Source: Isoetes taiwanensis (lineage: Eukaryota; Streptophyta; Lycopodiopsida; Isoetales; Isoetaceae). Taken from it: a DNA stretch of 64,000 bases. The DNA is taken from assembly GCA_021234155.1 (NCBI GenBank), contig JAJEKV010000330.1, positions 124,001 to 188,000 on the forward strand. Reading direction: 5' to 3'. Below, piece by piece: positions 1 to 12,955 of the stretch. Below the pieces are notes generated by a model. The model was not told the DNA's origin. It did no database searches and saw nothing but the letters and a program-made list of their open reading frames with translations. Numbering within the stretch: the first letter of the stretch is position 1; the number at the start of each line of letters is the position of its first letter. The translations under genes were made by a program, and so were the position numbers.

Positions 1-46
1 AGAAAGAAAACAAGGAAAATAAGTTAGCCCAAAGAGTGTGGCGGCA

Positions 47-208
47 GATAAATTTATACCACGGTTTGCCTTGTCTTGTCAGAAAAAATTTTACCACGGC
101 GGCAAGTCAGATAAATTTATACAAACATTGCCTTGTCAGATAAATTTATACCACGGTTGTTCCACCGCTTAAATTTAAACAAGGCAACCGGTGGTATAAA
201 TTTATACC
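47..208. repeat. Palindromic AT-rich motif array, left cluster
   Basis: Four copies of the core GATAAATTTATACC occur at 47-60, 110-122 (truncated), 139-152 and 193-208. The last is the full 16-bp perfect palindrome GGTATAAATTTATACC. Spacers are short and unrelated apart from a recurring CCACGG or CCGCGG after the motif. The same motif forms a denser cluster at 3.0-3.7 kb, so the two clusters bracket the intervening 2.8 kb. The cluster may continue past the window edge. Confidence 0.85.
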
Positions 209-1580
209 GCGGAGTTACAAAGAAAAGAAAAAGCGTTGAAAGTAAAGCTTACCAAACGCAGCTGGGCTTCTGTTACATGCATCCGCTCCCATAGGTTTAA
301 GCACCGACATCGCCTCAGAGGTCGGAATGGAAAATGATGACCCTCCGCTTAGCGTGATATATCGGACTTCCTTCAAAGCCATCCAAAAGAACGGACTTGC
401 ACGCGGCATTGAAAGCCTCCGCCAAAAAAGCGCTTATCCTTAATTTTAAAGCCATAAGGAATATCCGCAATGCATAATGTAAAATTTTGCTTGTCTAAAA
501 GAGTCCCCACTCGCAATCACCCCCAACAACCCTTGGCATAAGCAAATTCCGACCAAATGTTGTAAATCTCTCATAAGTAGTGTCAAAACTACCAAGCATG
601 CACCTCTTTACCCTGCTCAATTGCCTTTAAGTCTCGCCTCTTCTCTCCTTGGCCCTACTTAACTAGGTTTAAAAATCCGGGCTTGGTAGGCCCCTTCTTC
701 TTGTTTCAGAAGAATACTATGAGACAAAGGCACAAACACGTAACATATTTTCTACAAAACTTACCCAGCCCACCGGAAGTTAACAAGCCAGGTTCTCCGA
801 TGATACTATATGTGGTACAACTTGGGTATAAAGCTTGCACTCCTCCCAAATTCTCTAGGTTTAGTCGCTTCATTAACTCGGCCCGGTGTGACAATGTCTT
901 TTCCGACCGCAAAGGGAAAATAATGTAAGACAAAAAAGGTAGAAAAAAACACCAAGATAGCAAAATGAGGCTTACATCTTAGCTTCCTTTGGCCATCTCG
1001 GCCCAATGTGAATTCCTTTGGCCACAACTTTTTCCAAGAGGCTTAACAAAAATTTTTTGCTTTTTAACCCTCAGAATCAAGGGTCACTGGTACAATGCTC
1101 ATATTTTTTTTGTTTTGATTCGCCACCTTTTTGGTTTTTTCATGGAGCTAGCTTGTTCTTTAAGCTCACCATCTTCAACATTACAAAAATTCTGAAGATC
1201 CCTCTTGAAGATCCCATCGCTGTACGCGGGTTCCAACGCCTAAATAAGATACCGCACGGTGACTAGGCACTATGTGATAAATTTATACCGCGCCCCAGCT
1301 AATACACACTTCTAACCACGCTAAACATACTACAAAAAGATTGAATTAAAGCATTTACTTATTTGACCATCTCTCAAAGCGAAGCCGAAAGTAGTTATCG
1401 TATTGTTTCACGTACCATAATGGGCTTCTTATCGTAATCATAACTGAGGCAAAGACTGGTCACAATGTGCTTCTGAAGCTCTTGAAGCTTGTTCTTTTGT
1501 TTTTTGAAGTCCTCTCCATGCACTTGTTTGAAATCCACGCACTCTGCAGGTGAAACGGATCTTGTCTATTAGGCTCATTT
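209..1580. other. No recognisable gene; one isolated palindromic motif
   Basis: Short ORFs exist on both strands but none shows a family motif or convincing codon use. One further GATAAATTTATACCGCG motif lies near 1275-1290, tying this stretch to the flanking palindrome arrays. The minus-strand ParB-like relic described next may continue into the right part of this region in other frames. Confidence 0.5.
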
Positions 1581-2775
1581 TTAGTCTAAAGTCATTGTGA
1601 GATTATGACTCACGGCAAATGACTTTTTGCCTCTTCGCCCTGCTACACCCACGTAAATATGGGCTTCCACGCTTTTCCACACTTCGCTACGGCTTTCTTC
1701 CTTTGATAGTTCTTTTTTCTTGCCTTGTAACCGTGGTGTGCCTCCAAGGACATAATAAGTGTAATCTTCAAAGTCCGCCTTTTGTAATCTTTTAATTGGT
1801 TGCAATCGACTTCTATCAACCATCACAACTAGTGGCTTAATACATGCGCATGAGGATTCCTTCTCATTCTTTGCTTAAGGATAGCCACATGTGCCGCTGC
1901 ACAACTTTCGGAATAGGTGGCCTCTTAATAGTGCTTTAGTGTCAAGGAAATGGAAATGGTTTGCTTGAGGAGTTTGGTTTCATTTACGCTTTTAGAATGG
2001 CACTTGACTTGTCCGAGGGTCGCGACAACAATATCAGCTCCGTGAGCCTTTTGTAGAGCTTCACGACTCATCTATAGTCAAGGTTTTGTGGTTCTTTTCT
2101 TTTTGGTAGGAGGTCAGGTATCTACTACCGGGAATGCTTCCTACCCTTCCCCTTTGGCACCACCGGTTCCTCCTCCTCTTCCTCTTCTTGTTCTCAAAAC
2201 CTCGCCCTTTTTCGGACATCTTCTTGAGGACTTGGGTACCAAAGACCCTTTTACCATTTTTCTTTCAAAGTATTAATCGAGACAAAATGTCCACTATGTC
2301 CCCAGAATGCGTGGTAAATTAGAAAGATGATGGTATAAATTTATATTTTGAGGCCACTAAGACATACTTACATAGCCATTCTTGTAATTTTCCCGCCATG
2401 TAATCATGGACGCCTTTAGGTCTCCAGACATGCTTATGCGGAGCATTCTAACCTGCTCGTAACATAAAAGACTTCACCGTTGTCATTATTGCACTTCATC
2501 AAAACCTCATCTTCATTTCCAGCTTGCGGTAGTGTTATCATTTCCCCAAATGGGTAGTAATCATCTTTGGTAAACTTTTCCTCCCCCGATTGGTTACACA
2601 AATAAAGGTAGGCCTCGTGGGTTTGCGCCTCTTTCGCCCTCAGGCACGCATTCACGCCGGGTCCGGACAGCTCATATGTTTGTGGCTCGGGTGGTGCCAG
2701 CCTTTGATGATTGGCCTCTCCGCGGTGAACTTGATCTTTGGGTTGAAAAGGAGCAAAACCCATTTTTACACCCAA
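1581..2775 (-). pseudogene. ParB/sulfiredoxin-like domain relic (tentative)
   Basis: Reading on the minus strand, the first segment (2775 to 2434) is an open 113-residue frame ending in NGEVFYVTSRLECSA. A second open segment (1826 to 1581) begins MVDRSRLQPIKRLQ and contains YYVLGGTPRLQ followed by a stretch reading EVWKSVEAHIYVGV and ending near SHNLTM. Basic RxxPIxxL, the YxVxGGxxRL turn and a trailing HN resemble the ParB-N/sulfiredoxin fold used by some plant transposon-associated proteins. That family assignment is inference from the pattern only. The region between the two segments has stops and frame changes, so this is a broken gene or one with undetected introns. It lies between the two palindrome clusters and is transcribed away from the neighbouring plus-strand transposase, so it may be a partner gene of the same element. 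Confidence 0.35.
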
Positions 2776-3012
2776 AAATACAATTTTTCCGCCACTATTT
2801 TAGACACTTTAACTATAAGAAAAACGGCTTTAAAGGACCTAAAATGCACGCTTATTTTAACCCTTTTATTTGTGTCATTTGACCTTTAAAATACAACATT
2901 AATACTAAACTAATGAGGTTTAGGACATTTTTTTAGACTTTTGACATTTTACGCAGAATAGAAGCCACAAAATGTTGTCTTTCTCAGAAATTTAAACCGA
3001 AAAGTGTTCGAA

Positions 3013-3733
3013 CGGTATAAATTTATATACCTCGAGCAAGAGCGTATAAATTTATATCATTTGCAAAACACTTCCACGGTATAAATTTATACTGAAAATT
3101 AACGAGCAATATAAATTTATACCGCTCGCGAGAACACCCTGATAAATTTAGCGCCTCGAAAGCATAGGGGTATAAATTTATACCGTAACAGAATATAAAT
3201 TTATATACCGTAGCCGAAGCGATAAATTTATACCGCGAGTGTTTAATAAGATAAATTTATACCGCCGGTGGTAGGGCGATAAATTTATACCGCTCCGTAA
3301 CAATTTCGTATAAATTTATACGAAGGACCCCAAACTCAACAGATTAAAAAGAGACGAAACTAGAATAGTATGGAATAGAGACTTACGTGGCCATGATCGT
3401 ATGGATTCGGGCTTTTATAGCCGCTTTTGGAGAAGCAAATTGGGGAGGGTATATAAGGTAAAGACGAAACTTTTGACTCGGGCTTAAGTACTCTGTTAAG
3501 TCGTTTAGTATAGCGTTTCTCCATAAAAGTTTCAATACAAGTGTTCAGTGGGAATTTAAGTATAAATTTATACCGTTTCTGTTCTATGTTGACCTCCATC
3601 AGATAAATTTATATACCGCGAATTCCATATAAATTTATACGGTCACGCTCAAAGTTTCTCTTCTCAGATAAATTTATACCATCTCGTCAGATAACTTTTA
3701 CCGCCCGCTTCTCCGTAGAGATAAATTTATACA
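3013..3733. repeat. Palindromic AT-rich motif array, right cluster
   Basis: About 18 copies of TATAAATTTATA-based motifs occur in 720 bp, for example near 3013, 3044, 3073, 3109, 3169, 3192, 3220, 3250, 3278, 3308, 3560, 3601, 3628, 3665 and 3720. Many extend to GGTATAAATTTATACC. Spacers are about 15-30 bp in the densest part (3013-3320) and differ in sequence. One more copy sits near 2332. The cluster ends immediately before the first open frame of the transposase-like gene (3737), the position expected for subterminal transposase-binding sites or a promoter-proximal regulatory array. Confidence 0.85.
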
Positions 3734-3736
3734 AAG

Positions 3737-6700
3737 GTGACGCTTAACTTTCTTCGAAAGTATGGCTCGAGAGAAAAGAACGCAGAAGCCTCCAATCCCC
3801 TATTCGCGGGCTTCCTCCCCGCAACGACTCTTTCACACCTCCTCAACCGACACTGTGAAGTAGCCACAAAAATTCTTCCTCCGATATTCAAACCCCCAGC
3901 TCTATTGAGTTTACTTCCAAAGACATTCACCTCGGCTTCCACCACCGGCTCATTTACTCCACCACACCCCAAGCCCCGAGGGTCGCTTGCCCCCACCAAC
4001 GTTTTTACTCCACCACAGTCGGAGAGCTCACTACCTCCTCCAGCTTCATTTTAGTACGTCGCCCATAGTCCAACGTAGGCTCCCTCCCCGGAGGCAAACA
4101 CGCCAACTCCATCCATTTCGCTAAATGGTACTACAACAAGTGGGAGCAGTCAACGCCACACTTCAGGAGCTGGTCAATTACGTCACCAACTTTGATTACT
4201 TTTTCCCAGAGAGAGGGAAAGCACCTCCCCCCAGGACTTGCCCACACCAAACCTCTCAGCATCTACTAGTACACCTCATGTTGATCTCTCAGACGAAGAA
4301 ACACCTCATGTTGATCTCTCAGACGAGGACCTACCAAAGCCACAAGACTCTATGTTCGAATTCAAAGCTCCTGCAAGTAAGAATCTTAAGCGAAACTTAC
4401 ACAAGAAAGCATGTACAACCCAAAGAAGAAAGAAACTCATGGACGAGGCTCACTTGAGGGCAACACATACAAAGCACTGTTGTTCTCAACGTTGTTTGCT
4501 TAAGATTGGACTAAAGGAATTGAGGTTGATTCGTGATAGTTACAGTTCAATGACTCTGCTAGACCAAAGGGGCTACTTAGCCTTCAATATTAGGCCAGAT
4601 TATGGTGAGAAGTTTACTTACACAGCTGGTGGCCACAATCGTCTAAATCAAACAGCCTTTTAATTGATTCATGCTTTAGGCAGCAGACGACTTGACCGTC
4701 TGAAGAAAAGGCTTGACAAGAATCCAGGCATTAATGACTACTGCCATTCATGAGGTATATCCAGAATTCATGCCCTTCAATGTGTTTCCCGGATGGAAGG
4801 TTTTTTAAGGAGTCGCGCGAGAAACTCCCTAACAGCCCCATGTATCACTTGAGTGACAACTTCCTAAAACGTGAAGTCTACTTATAATTATAAGGACATG
4901 TGTGTTGAGGTCGAGAATGCCATGTTCCGCTACTCTTACTCAATCACTGTTCTCGAAAAAGAGTTTTCTCAAGGTCCATTCCTAGAAAGCACCGGATGTC
5001 TGTTTGTGCTACATGCTCAATTAAAAGCTCGTAGACAAAATGCAAGGACACTTCACACTAAAAGTAAGCTTCCAAAACATGTTCTTGCCTAGTTCTACTT
5101 AAAAGTAGGTTCTTTTCCTAAACATATTTCCATTTCAGTGATGAATTGAAAGAGAAACCCAATGCTAATGCAGAACAACAATCTTTGGAAAGGAGAAAAT
5201 TGACAAAACATAGGAAGAAAAGTAATCGAACAACCACTCAACCTCATATCTGGGTTGTTATTGATGGAATGGACCGTAAGAAGACCACCCTACCACATTT
5301 TGTCAATGTGCCTAAGGATGTCGCCGAAGAAGATTTCATACACCGCATGTTGTTGGTGCTATGGTATTTAATGGAAAACTATCTTGCAAGGCATTTTGAA
5401 CTATCCAAACATTCATGCTGATCCAAATCTCACTATCACAATATTGAATAAGCTTCTTTCCAATCTAGAACATATACCACCGCTCTATATCTTCAGCCTA
5501 GACAACACGACAAGAGAAAATAAGAATCAGCGTTGTTTGCTTATCGTGTTATGTTAGTTGAGAAACAAATCTTCAAGAAGGTGAAGATTGGTTTCCCCGC
5601 TTGTTGGTCATACACACCCATCAAATTGATCGATGTTCAAGAGGTTCTTTAAACGCCTTGCTCGAAAAAGCTCTCACCTTACCAAAGCAATGATTGAGGT
5701 TATCCAAGATTCCTACAATCCTCGGCCCGCACATCGAAGTTATTAGAAGAAACTTATGATTTCAAGGAATGGATTTTTCAGAGAGATCAACTGGGTCATC
5801 GTGGTTATTGAGCCATTGAGAAACATTACATTTCAAGATCGATCAAAATTTCACTTGTAGATGGCAAGGCCATCTTACAAGGAAAGAAATATGCCACATC
5901 CTTGCAGTGGCAGCCAAAGAATGTGTATTCAATTCATTCGCACCATCCCCTAATACTAGTTCTATGCTCTCGCAGAGCAAATGCCTCTAAAAAGCTTGAA
6001 AGAAATCACAAAAAGTAAAAAGAAGGGAAGAGCATTTGACTCAAACAAATCATTGGATTATATTGAGACAAGTATTCATCGTGGTCTAACCACTTTGGGG
6101 AGGCAGATGCTTTATGGTGGCCCTCGCTTTTTCAACAACGTGACATGTTGCAAGCTTCATTACAAGGTCGAAGACCGTTATATTCAACCGCCATCTAGGC
6201 AAACTCTCCCCTCGCAAGTTGAGAATCAAGAGGAACATGTAGAGATAATGGCTAGCTCAAATGAAGATGACAGAGTCATGTACACCGCCCCTGACGCACG
6301 GCACAACAAGTTGCTCGAAGTCTCCTGCTCAAGATCGAGATTCGAAAAGGAATGCCTATAGCCGTCCCACCGATAATGATGAACTGGGAAGCCATTCGCT
6401 AGCTAAAGTACCAGAGGTAACAAGAGAGATGGAATTCCCACTCAATTAAAAGTGCATCGGATGAGAACAAATGCCGCCAATGCTTTCAAAGTGGGAGTTA
6501 TACTTTGGAGATGGTAAAAAACAGAGTGGGAAAGAGAGCAAAGTCCAAAGCAAACACATTGGCCATAGATCTAGCTGAAGTAAAGGTTATTGCATATGAC
6601 TTTGTTCTCGCCGCTAATAAGTTACGTGATGGTCACTCAAACTTTAATAAGGCTCTCAGATGTGGATTAGACAAACAACCCAGAAAGGTGGCCAAAAAAA

Positions 6701-6859
6701 GACGATGATGAAGACTCACTTGTAGACAAAGTGGGAGGAAAAAGATCGCTCAAGTACATCCGGGGCTTTGAGAGTGAAGCCGAGGATGAAGGCTCAAGTG
6801 ATCGTGGATTAAATGAGTCCGAGGATGAGATGCATCCCGATATTGTCGCGAAAATGTAA
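3737..6859 (+). pseudogene. DUF7869-like transposase relic, family 1
   Basis: A multi-frame coding region. The N-terminal segment (4238-4663) encodes two SIM-like repeats, a basic stretch, a cysteine pair region HCCSQRCLLK and then FTYTAGGHNRLNQTAF with a following LIHALGSRRLDRLKKRL, matching the N-terminal pattern of plant DUF7869 proteins as I know it. The central segment (5146-5421) contains VVIDGMDRKKTTLPHF, the signature first-aspartate block of that group. Around 5480-5530 another frame reads LDNTTRENKNQ, and 5575-5630 matches the block that normally carries VGHTHEDID but is disrupted. The C-terminal part (6505-6859, one frameshift at a poly-A near 6697) ends in a very acidic tail with DDDEDS and SEDEMHPD. 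Function (DNA transposition) is inferred; the group is not well characterised. Several stops make it non-functional as read. Confidence 0.6.
4271..4330 (+). repeat. In-frame 30-bp duplication encoding tandem SIM-like motifs
   Basis: Two adjacent 30-bp units, nearly identical, keep the reading frame and encode TPHVDLSDEE followed by TPHVDLSDED. Hydrophobic-acidic-hydrophobic-serine followed by acids resembles SUMO-interacting motifs. It lies in the N-terminal region of the transposase-like gene. Confidence 0.7.
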
Positions 6860-8200
6860 GTTTGTCCGATGACTTAACATGTAAAGAACGTAAAGTGTGT
6901 GATGAGTGTTTGTCAAAATGTCCTATATTTTTGACAATTTTGTTCATAATTTTGTACAATTTTCACAACCTTGAATATATCACTTCTTTATCAATCTACT
7001 ACCCTTGCTATATTTTTTATTGCCCCTTTTTTGCTACACTTTATATAAGTAACTATTTTTGTTCTAAATTAGAGGATGAAAATTGCTATTTAAAATTTTT
7101 GCATGGAAGTTATGTTCAATCAACCCCTCAAAAATGGTACCTAAATTACCTAAATTGTCGACCGGTCAAAAAAAATCTTAAAAATGGACTTTTAGGGGAA
7201 TTTTAGGAATCTTTCAAAGATTCCTTTGAAGTGCGCTTTGAGCAAATAAGTGCTTTTCATTTTAAACTTTGTTCCAAGGCATTGTTCCTACTAAGACATT
7301 ATTCCCCGCTTCGCTTTTACCAAAAAGCATTATCAAAACTAGATTGCAAACCTTTAATTGCTCCTCTATATTCTCAAGGGAAAACATGCAAGAAGCTTAA
7401 AAACATCTTAAATCTTCTCGCCTCCAGCCTTCATTCGCCTCGATTTTATTTTTGTTTTTTTCCGCCACAAAGAAGAAGTTGAGATCACCGTAAACACATT
7501 GATTCATTTACTAGTACGCCATATATGGGATATTTACCCTTGAGAAGATGGCACGCCTCAGAAGGCACCGGATTATTGTTACTTATTGGCTTTCTCCTTA
7601 CCCCGCTTAATATTTTTTAGCAGCAGCCCATGTGGTATGAACATCCACATCTTTCTATCTTTTCACTTTTTGCTATCGCTAGTTACATGGTTTTCTTTCT
7701 TTTCAAGATTCAGGTTCCTCCCCCCACACATGATTTTTCTTACTTTGGGCATTGCAGATATACCGCAAGGGTTGAAAGAAAGTTCGCAGGATGGGCATCG
7801 GGCCAAAAAGGCTACAGCTTGAAGAAGGATATGGATTTATGGGGGGGCGTAAACTATCTTCGGGTTAAGGATTGCCGGGTCTAAAGCAAAGAATAAGTGA
7901 GATTTTTTTTTTTTTGTTTTTCCCCATCTTTTAGGGCCTATAGCTTTTGAACATAAAACTACCTAGCAGACATGGCGTAAATGGTGGCAATCTTTGGTAT
8001 GGTGTCTTAGGTGAAATGCACCATCACATTGTTAGCAAGCTACGTTTAACTTGGATAAAGGTTTAAGTTTTCATCCGAACAAAGGAATCAATGTTCAAAA
8101 CATTGAAAGCTCGAACTTAGGCTTAAAAAACTATAAATAAGAATAAAAACAAAAGACTTTAGAAGAACTCTATGCTTATAAAATTACTATGCCTCATGGA
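6860..8200. other. No recognisable gene, AT-rich downstream region
   Basis: After the acidic C-terminus of the transposase relic the sequence becomes AT-rich with poly-T runs (for example 7896-7918). Several short ORFs (near 6862, 7231, 7630) have no family features. I see nothing further that can be supported. Confidence 0.5.
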
Positions 8201-8201
8201 C

Positions 8202-8228
8202 TTCTTTTTGGGTTCGATTCCCCAAAAA
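8202..8228 (+). other. Hairpin with perfect tRNA-type B box
   Basis: The string GGTTCGATTCC at 8211-8221 is a perfect Pol III B-box/T-loop sequence. It sits in the loop of a 9-bp stem formed by CTTTTTGGG and CCCAAAAAG. No A box is visible 44 bp upstream and no cloverleaf can be drawn, so it is not called a tRNA. It could be the remnant of a tRNA-derived SINE. Confidence 0.3.
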
Positions 8229-8269
8229 GGTTTTTCTAAGAGAACCTAAGAACAACTAAAATATAAGCC

Positions 8270-8945
8270 AACAAGAAATTCTTATCTTTAAATATTTTAT
8301 TTGGTAAAATGCACGTTGTTTTTGTAAATTTAGTGTTTTCTTTTATTTGTATTTTCACAAAAACAACACATGAAACAATAGCTATTTTTAAGAAATAACG
8401 TGTTAATATTTTTTATAACTACATTTGAAAATAAATATTTATATAAAACCAATATGGATTTTATTTAAAACAATACTTAAAACAACATCTACTTTAAAAA
8501 CCACGATTTATTTTTTTAGGAAACCAACATTTAAAAACAACATAGTTAAAAGAAAAAATAGAAAACTACATGTAGTTTCTAGCAAAATCTGGACAAAATT
8601 TATATAATGTGTTTTTTAGTGTTGTTTTTCACAAAATAACAGCTTAAAAACCATATGTGGATTTTTAGCTTTACAAAGAACCACTATCTATTTTTAGGAA
8701 AGCAACACTTGAAAACCACATCTACTTAAAAAACAAGATGTAGACACACGTAATTTCTAATACGTAGATAATTTTGACAAAACTCTACGCGGTAGACTTT
8801 TAACAAAAAAACTAATGTATAAAAATTTGGCTAAAAACTACCTCGTTGTTTCTAGCAAGATCGGACAAAAACACCACGAAAGTTTTTATGTTGTTTTTAG
8901 TAAAACCACACTAAAAAAACAACATGTGGACCAAAAGATTGGGGT
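8270..8945. repeat. Degenerate AT-rich tandem repeat field
   Basis: Phrases such as AAAACCACAT, AACAACATGTGG, TTTTTAGTGTTGTTTTT and GCAAAATCTGGACAAAA recur with variation every 50-120 bp, with complementary versions mixed in. The field contains no ORF with recognisable features. It resembles subterminal repeats of a DNA transposon or an old satellite. Confidence 0.55.
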
Positions 8946-9039
8946 GGTTGTGGGGCCCTTGGGAGCTACAACCTTTCTTGCAACCAATATTTGATGACGA
9001 AGTCTATGGAGCTTAAATGTTGGCTTTTATGTGTCAATG

Positions 9040-10009
9040 ACTCAAGATTGCGCCCGCTGTGTTTAGTATTTCTGATTTCTTCCCATCTTATCTTCCTCCT
9101 TCGCTATGCTAATGACCTGATCTTGATCACTTCTCTTGAATCATATCTCATTGCTCTCAAAACCTAGCTGCATCAAGAATTTCACGAAAAGTTTAGGATC
9201 TATATACCACTTTCTTGGCCTTCTAAGCAAGTTTTTAGACTCTTCCACATTCATCAAACCAAATATCTCCATGATCTTTTTGTAGACTGATATGCTTTTA
9301 TTGTAGTCCTGTTATAACTCCTCTAAAATTTGGCATCCCCGCCCAAATAACCCTCCATGCACCTCATGTCTTCTTCTATGTCCAACATCAATACTATAAT
9401 ATACTTGGTATACTAACTTCACCGCAATATCACTCTCCCCGACCTTTCTTCCTTTCTTCAAACTCAGCTAATTTGCAAATGATCCTCGCCACTCATTGCC
9501 TTCATTACATTGCCGGATCACTTTCCCTTGGCCTTCATTATACCGTAAGTGGGGAGATAAAGTTGTTGATTATTCTCGATTTTGATTGGGCCAATACTCG
9601 ACCGCAAGTCAACCCCAAGTTATGTGTTTCCTCAGATATGCAAGTAGCGCCAAGTGGGAGCAGCTCAACAAAGGATGTGTTTCTCAATCTACCACGAGAC
9701 AAAGTACTATTCTATTATGGCTTCAACGCTTGAAACTCGAAAAGCGAAATTCATTCTTCTACAGGTCTTTCTCTGATGGTTGAGAATCAAGGGGCTATTG
9801 CCATTTCCAAATATCATGTTGATCATCAATGCATGAAGCATGTGAACATAAATGCCATTTTATTAGAGATGTTCATCGAGGCCTTCTGCAACTAAGGTAT
9901 TCTCCTACAAATGGCATGGTCACGACATATTGACAAAAGCTCTTGCCCGTTCAAATCTTGCACACTTTCTAGACATGATCGGGCTTCTTCCTCCGCCACC
10001 AAAACCATG
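9040..10009 (+). pseudogene. Ty1/copia reverse transcriptase C-terminus and RNase H relic
   Basis: Split over frames, the order of motifs is that of a copia polyprotein end. RYANDLILITS near 9103 replaces the usual Y-V-D-D-L block. It is followed by LHQEFHEKF and SIYHFLGLL, then LHYIAGSLSLGLHYTVSG and DFDWANTRPQ at 9490-9610 (usual form RYL.GT..LGL and D.DWAG). A KHVNINAIFIRDV-like segment near 9835 corresponds to the conserved HIDIRYHFIRE block. The frame reading LARSNLAHFLDMIGLL ends at a stop at about 10007, matching the usual C-terminus (ADILTKAL...F...R..LGL). The catalytic Y-x-D-D is already mutated to YAND and there are stops and frameshifts, so it is dead. The 5' part of the element (gag, integrase) is absent upstream. 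Confidence 0.75.
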
Positions 10010-10029
10010 ATCAATGGGGGTTCTTTCTA

Positions 10030-10540
10030 CTTCTAAGGCCCAGATTCTCTGTGGCATCAAATGCCATAAAAAAATATCTACCGTTAACCAGATGTATGAT
10101 TCCACTATGGCAAAGGTAGTTCTTCCACAACAAAATCTACTCCGTTGCTCTGATTCATGTTAAGATCTAGAGAATGGCCTTGGGTAACAAGATGGTAAAA
10201 ACATATAGGAGTAAGATGGCCCAATATGTGGTGCCACAAGGATTTGGGTGTGGGTGGAGTGGACACAAAATTGATAAGTTCTAGTGGAGCGGTCCCATCT
10301 TGAATCTGGTAGAGATTGCCAATGCATATGCCTCAAAAGAATTTTCTTTTCTGTGGCAAGAACATGACAAGTGTTAGAAGAAATAGCAACATGCAAGCCT
10401 GCATTTGTAAGTCGCTTAGAGAAAGTAAACACTTCTGAAGACCAAGACATGATGAACTTCACACGTGCATAAGTTTGCAATGGCCGACAAGCGTATTTCA
10501 ATTGTTCCAAGCAATGGCATGATCATCTTCCATGCGAACA
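10030..10540 (-). pseudogene. Ty1/copia GAG-pre-integrase domain relic
   Basis: On the minus strand one frame reads LYQIQDG followed about 20 residues later by SLWHHILGHLTPICFYHLV. This is the LWHxRLGHxxxxxLxxL signature of the gag-pre-integrase domain in copia polyproteins. Upstream residues resemble the protease-to-integrase linker, and downstream the frame approaches the position where a C..C..GK zinc motif is expected but is degraded. It meets the plus-strand copia relic almost end to end, in opposite orientation, so these are two different insertions or a rearranged one. Frameshifts make it non-functional. Confidence 0.6.
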
Positions 10541-10799
10541 ATTTTGGATTGGAGAAAAGGGGAGTATGAAATCATGGCAGCTCTTTTGAGATGTCATATG
10601 GCTTATAGCACCCAGTCCAAATACCATGTGGGGAGTAAGAATACGAGGATCGATTCAAAGGCAAAGATAAAGGTAACCTTGAACCATGTTAGGAGCCGGT
10701 GGATTAGGAGCTGGTGGATTAGGAGCTGGAGCTCTGGTGATTCTTTTGCAAGATGTCCTCCTTTCTCGCATCAATAACATGTTATCTTGTTTGTGATCA

Positions 10800-11190
10800 A
10801 ACCGAGACTTTTTGAGGGATCTTTAGGACCTCAGATTTGGAGTCCGGATCCGCCTTTTTCTGACAAATCTCGGCCAAGATTTCCGACTCTAAGTGACCAG
10901 CCGCATTCATGGCCATGTGAATGCGATAGGGAGGCATCAACCCCGCCATGCCATTCGGCATGCATCCGAACGCGGCGGTTCAACCGCTGATGAACATACC
11001 GTGGGGGCCGCCTGTGGTACTGTCGCACAAGCCCCACAGTTCGTGGTACCTATGGGTAGATGCATTCAAGAGGGGGCCGCTTTGAACGAGGCGCGGAGGT
11101 GGTATTTCGGGCGAAGCAGAACGAATTGGCCATGGTTTTTCCGCCACTGGCATGGTATTTTCGCTATGATAACTAAGGTTATCACAACAT
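10800..11190 (+). repeat. Dispersed repeat R1, plus-orientation copy
   Basis: This stretch is homologous to the reverse complement of 29720-30130. Shared landmarks are GATTTGGAGTC, CCAAGATTTCC/CCAAATCTCG, GATAGGGAGGCAT, CCATGCCATTCGG, GCATGCAT, CATACC and ACAAGCCC. One frame encodes glycine-, proline- and methionine-rich sequence (MGGINPGMPFG in the other copy). Similar GMP-rich coding appears in the LINE copy at 12.0-12.2 kb, so R1 may be the N-terminal ORF1 portion of the same LINE family. Confidence 0.6.
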
Positions 11191-11195
11191 AAATT

Positions 11196-12955
<1,760 letters not shown>

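Noticed and set aside
3013-3733. CRISPR-like array
   Set aside because: Motif is a 16-bp palindrome with irregular 15-250 bp gaps in a plant context; no uniform spacers and no cas genes.
8202-8228. tRNA gene
   Set aside because: Only a B-box hairpin is present; no A box at proper distance and no cloverleaf.
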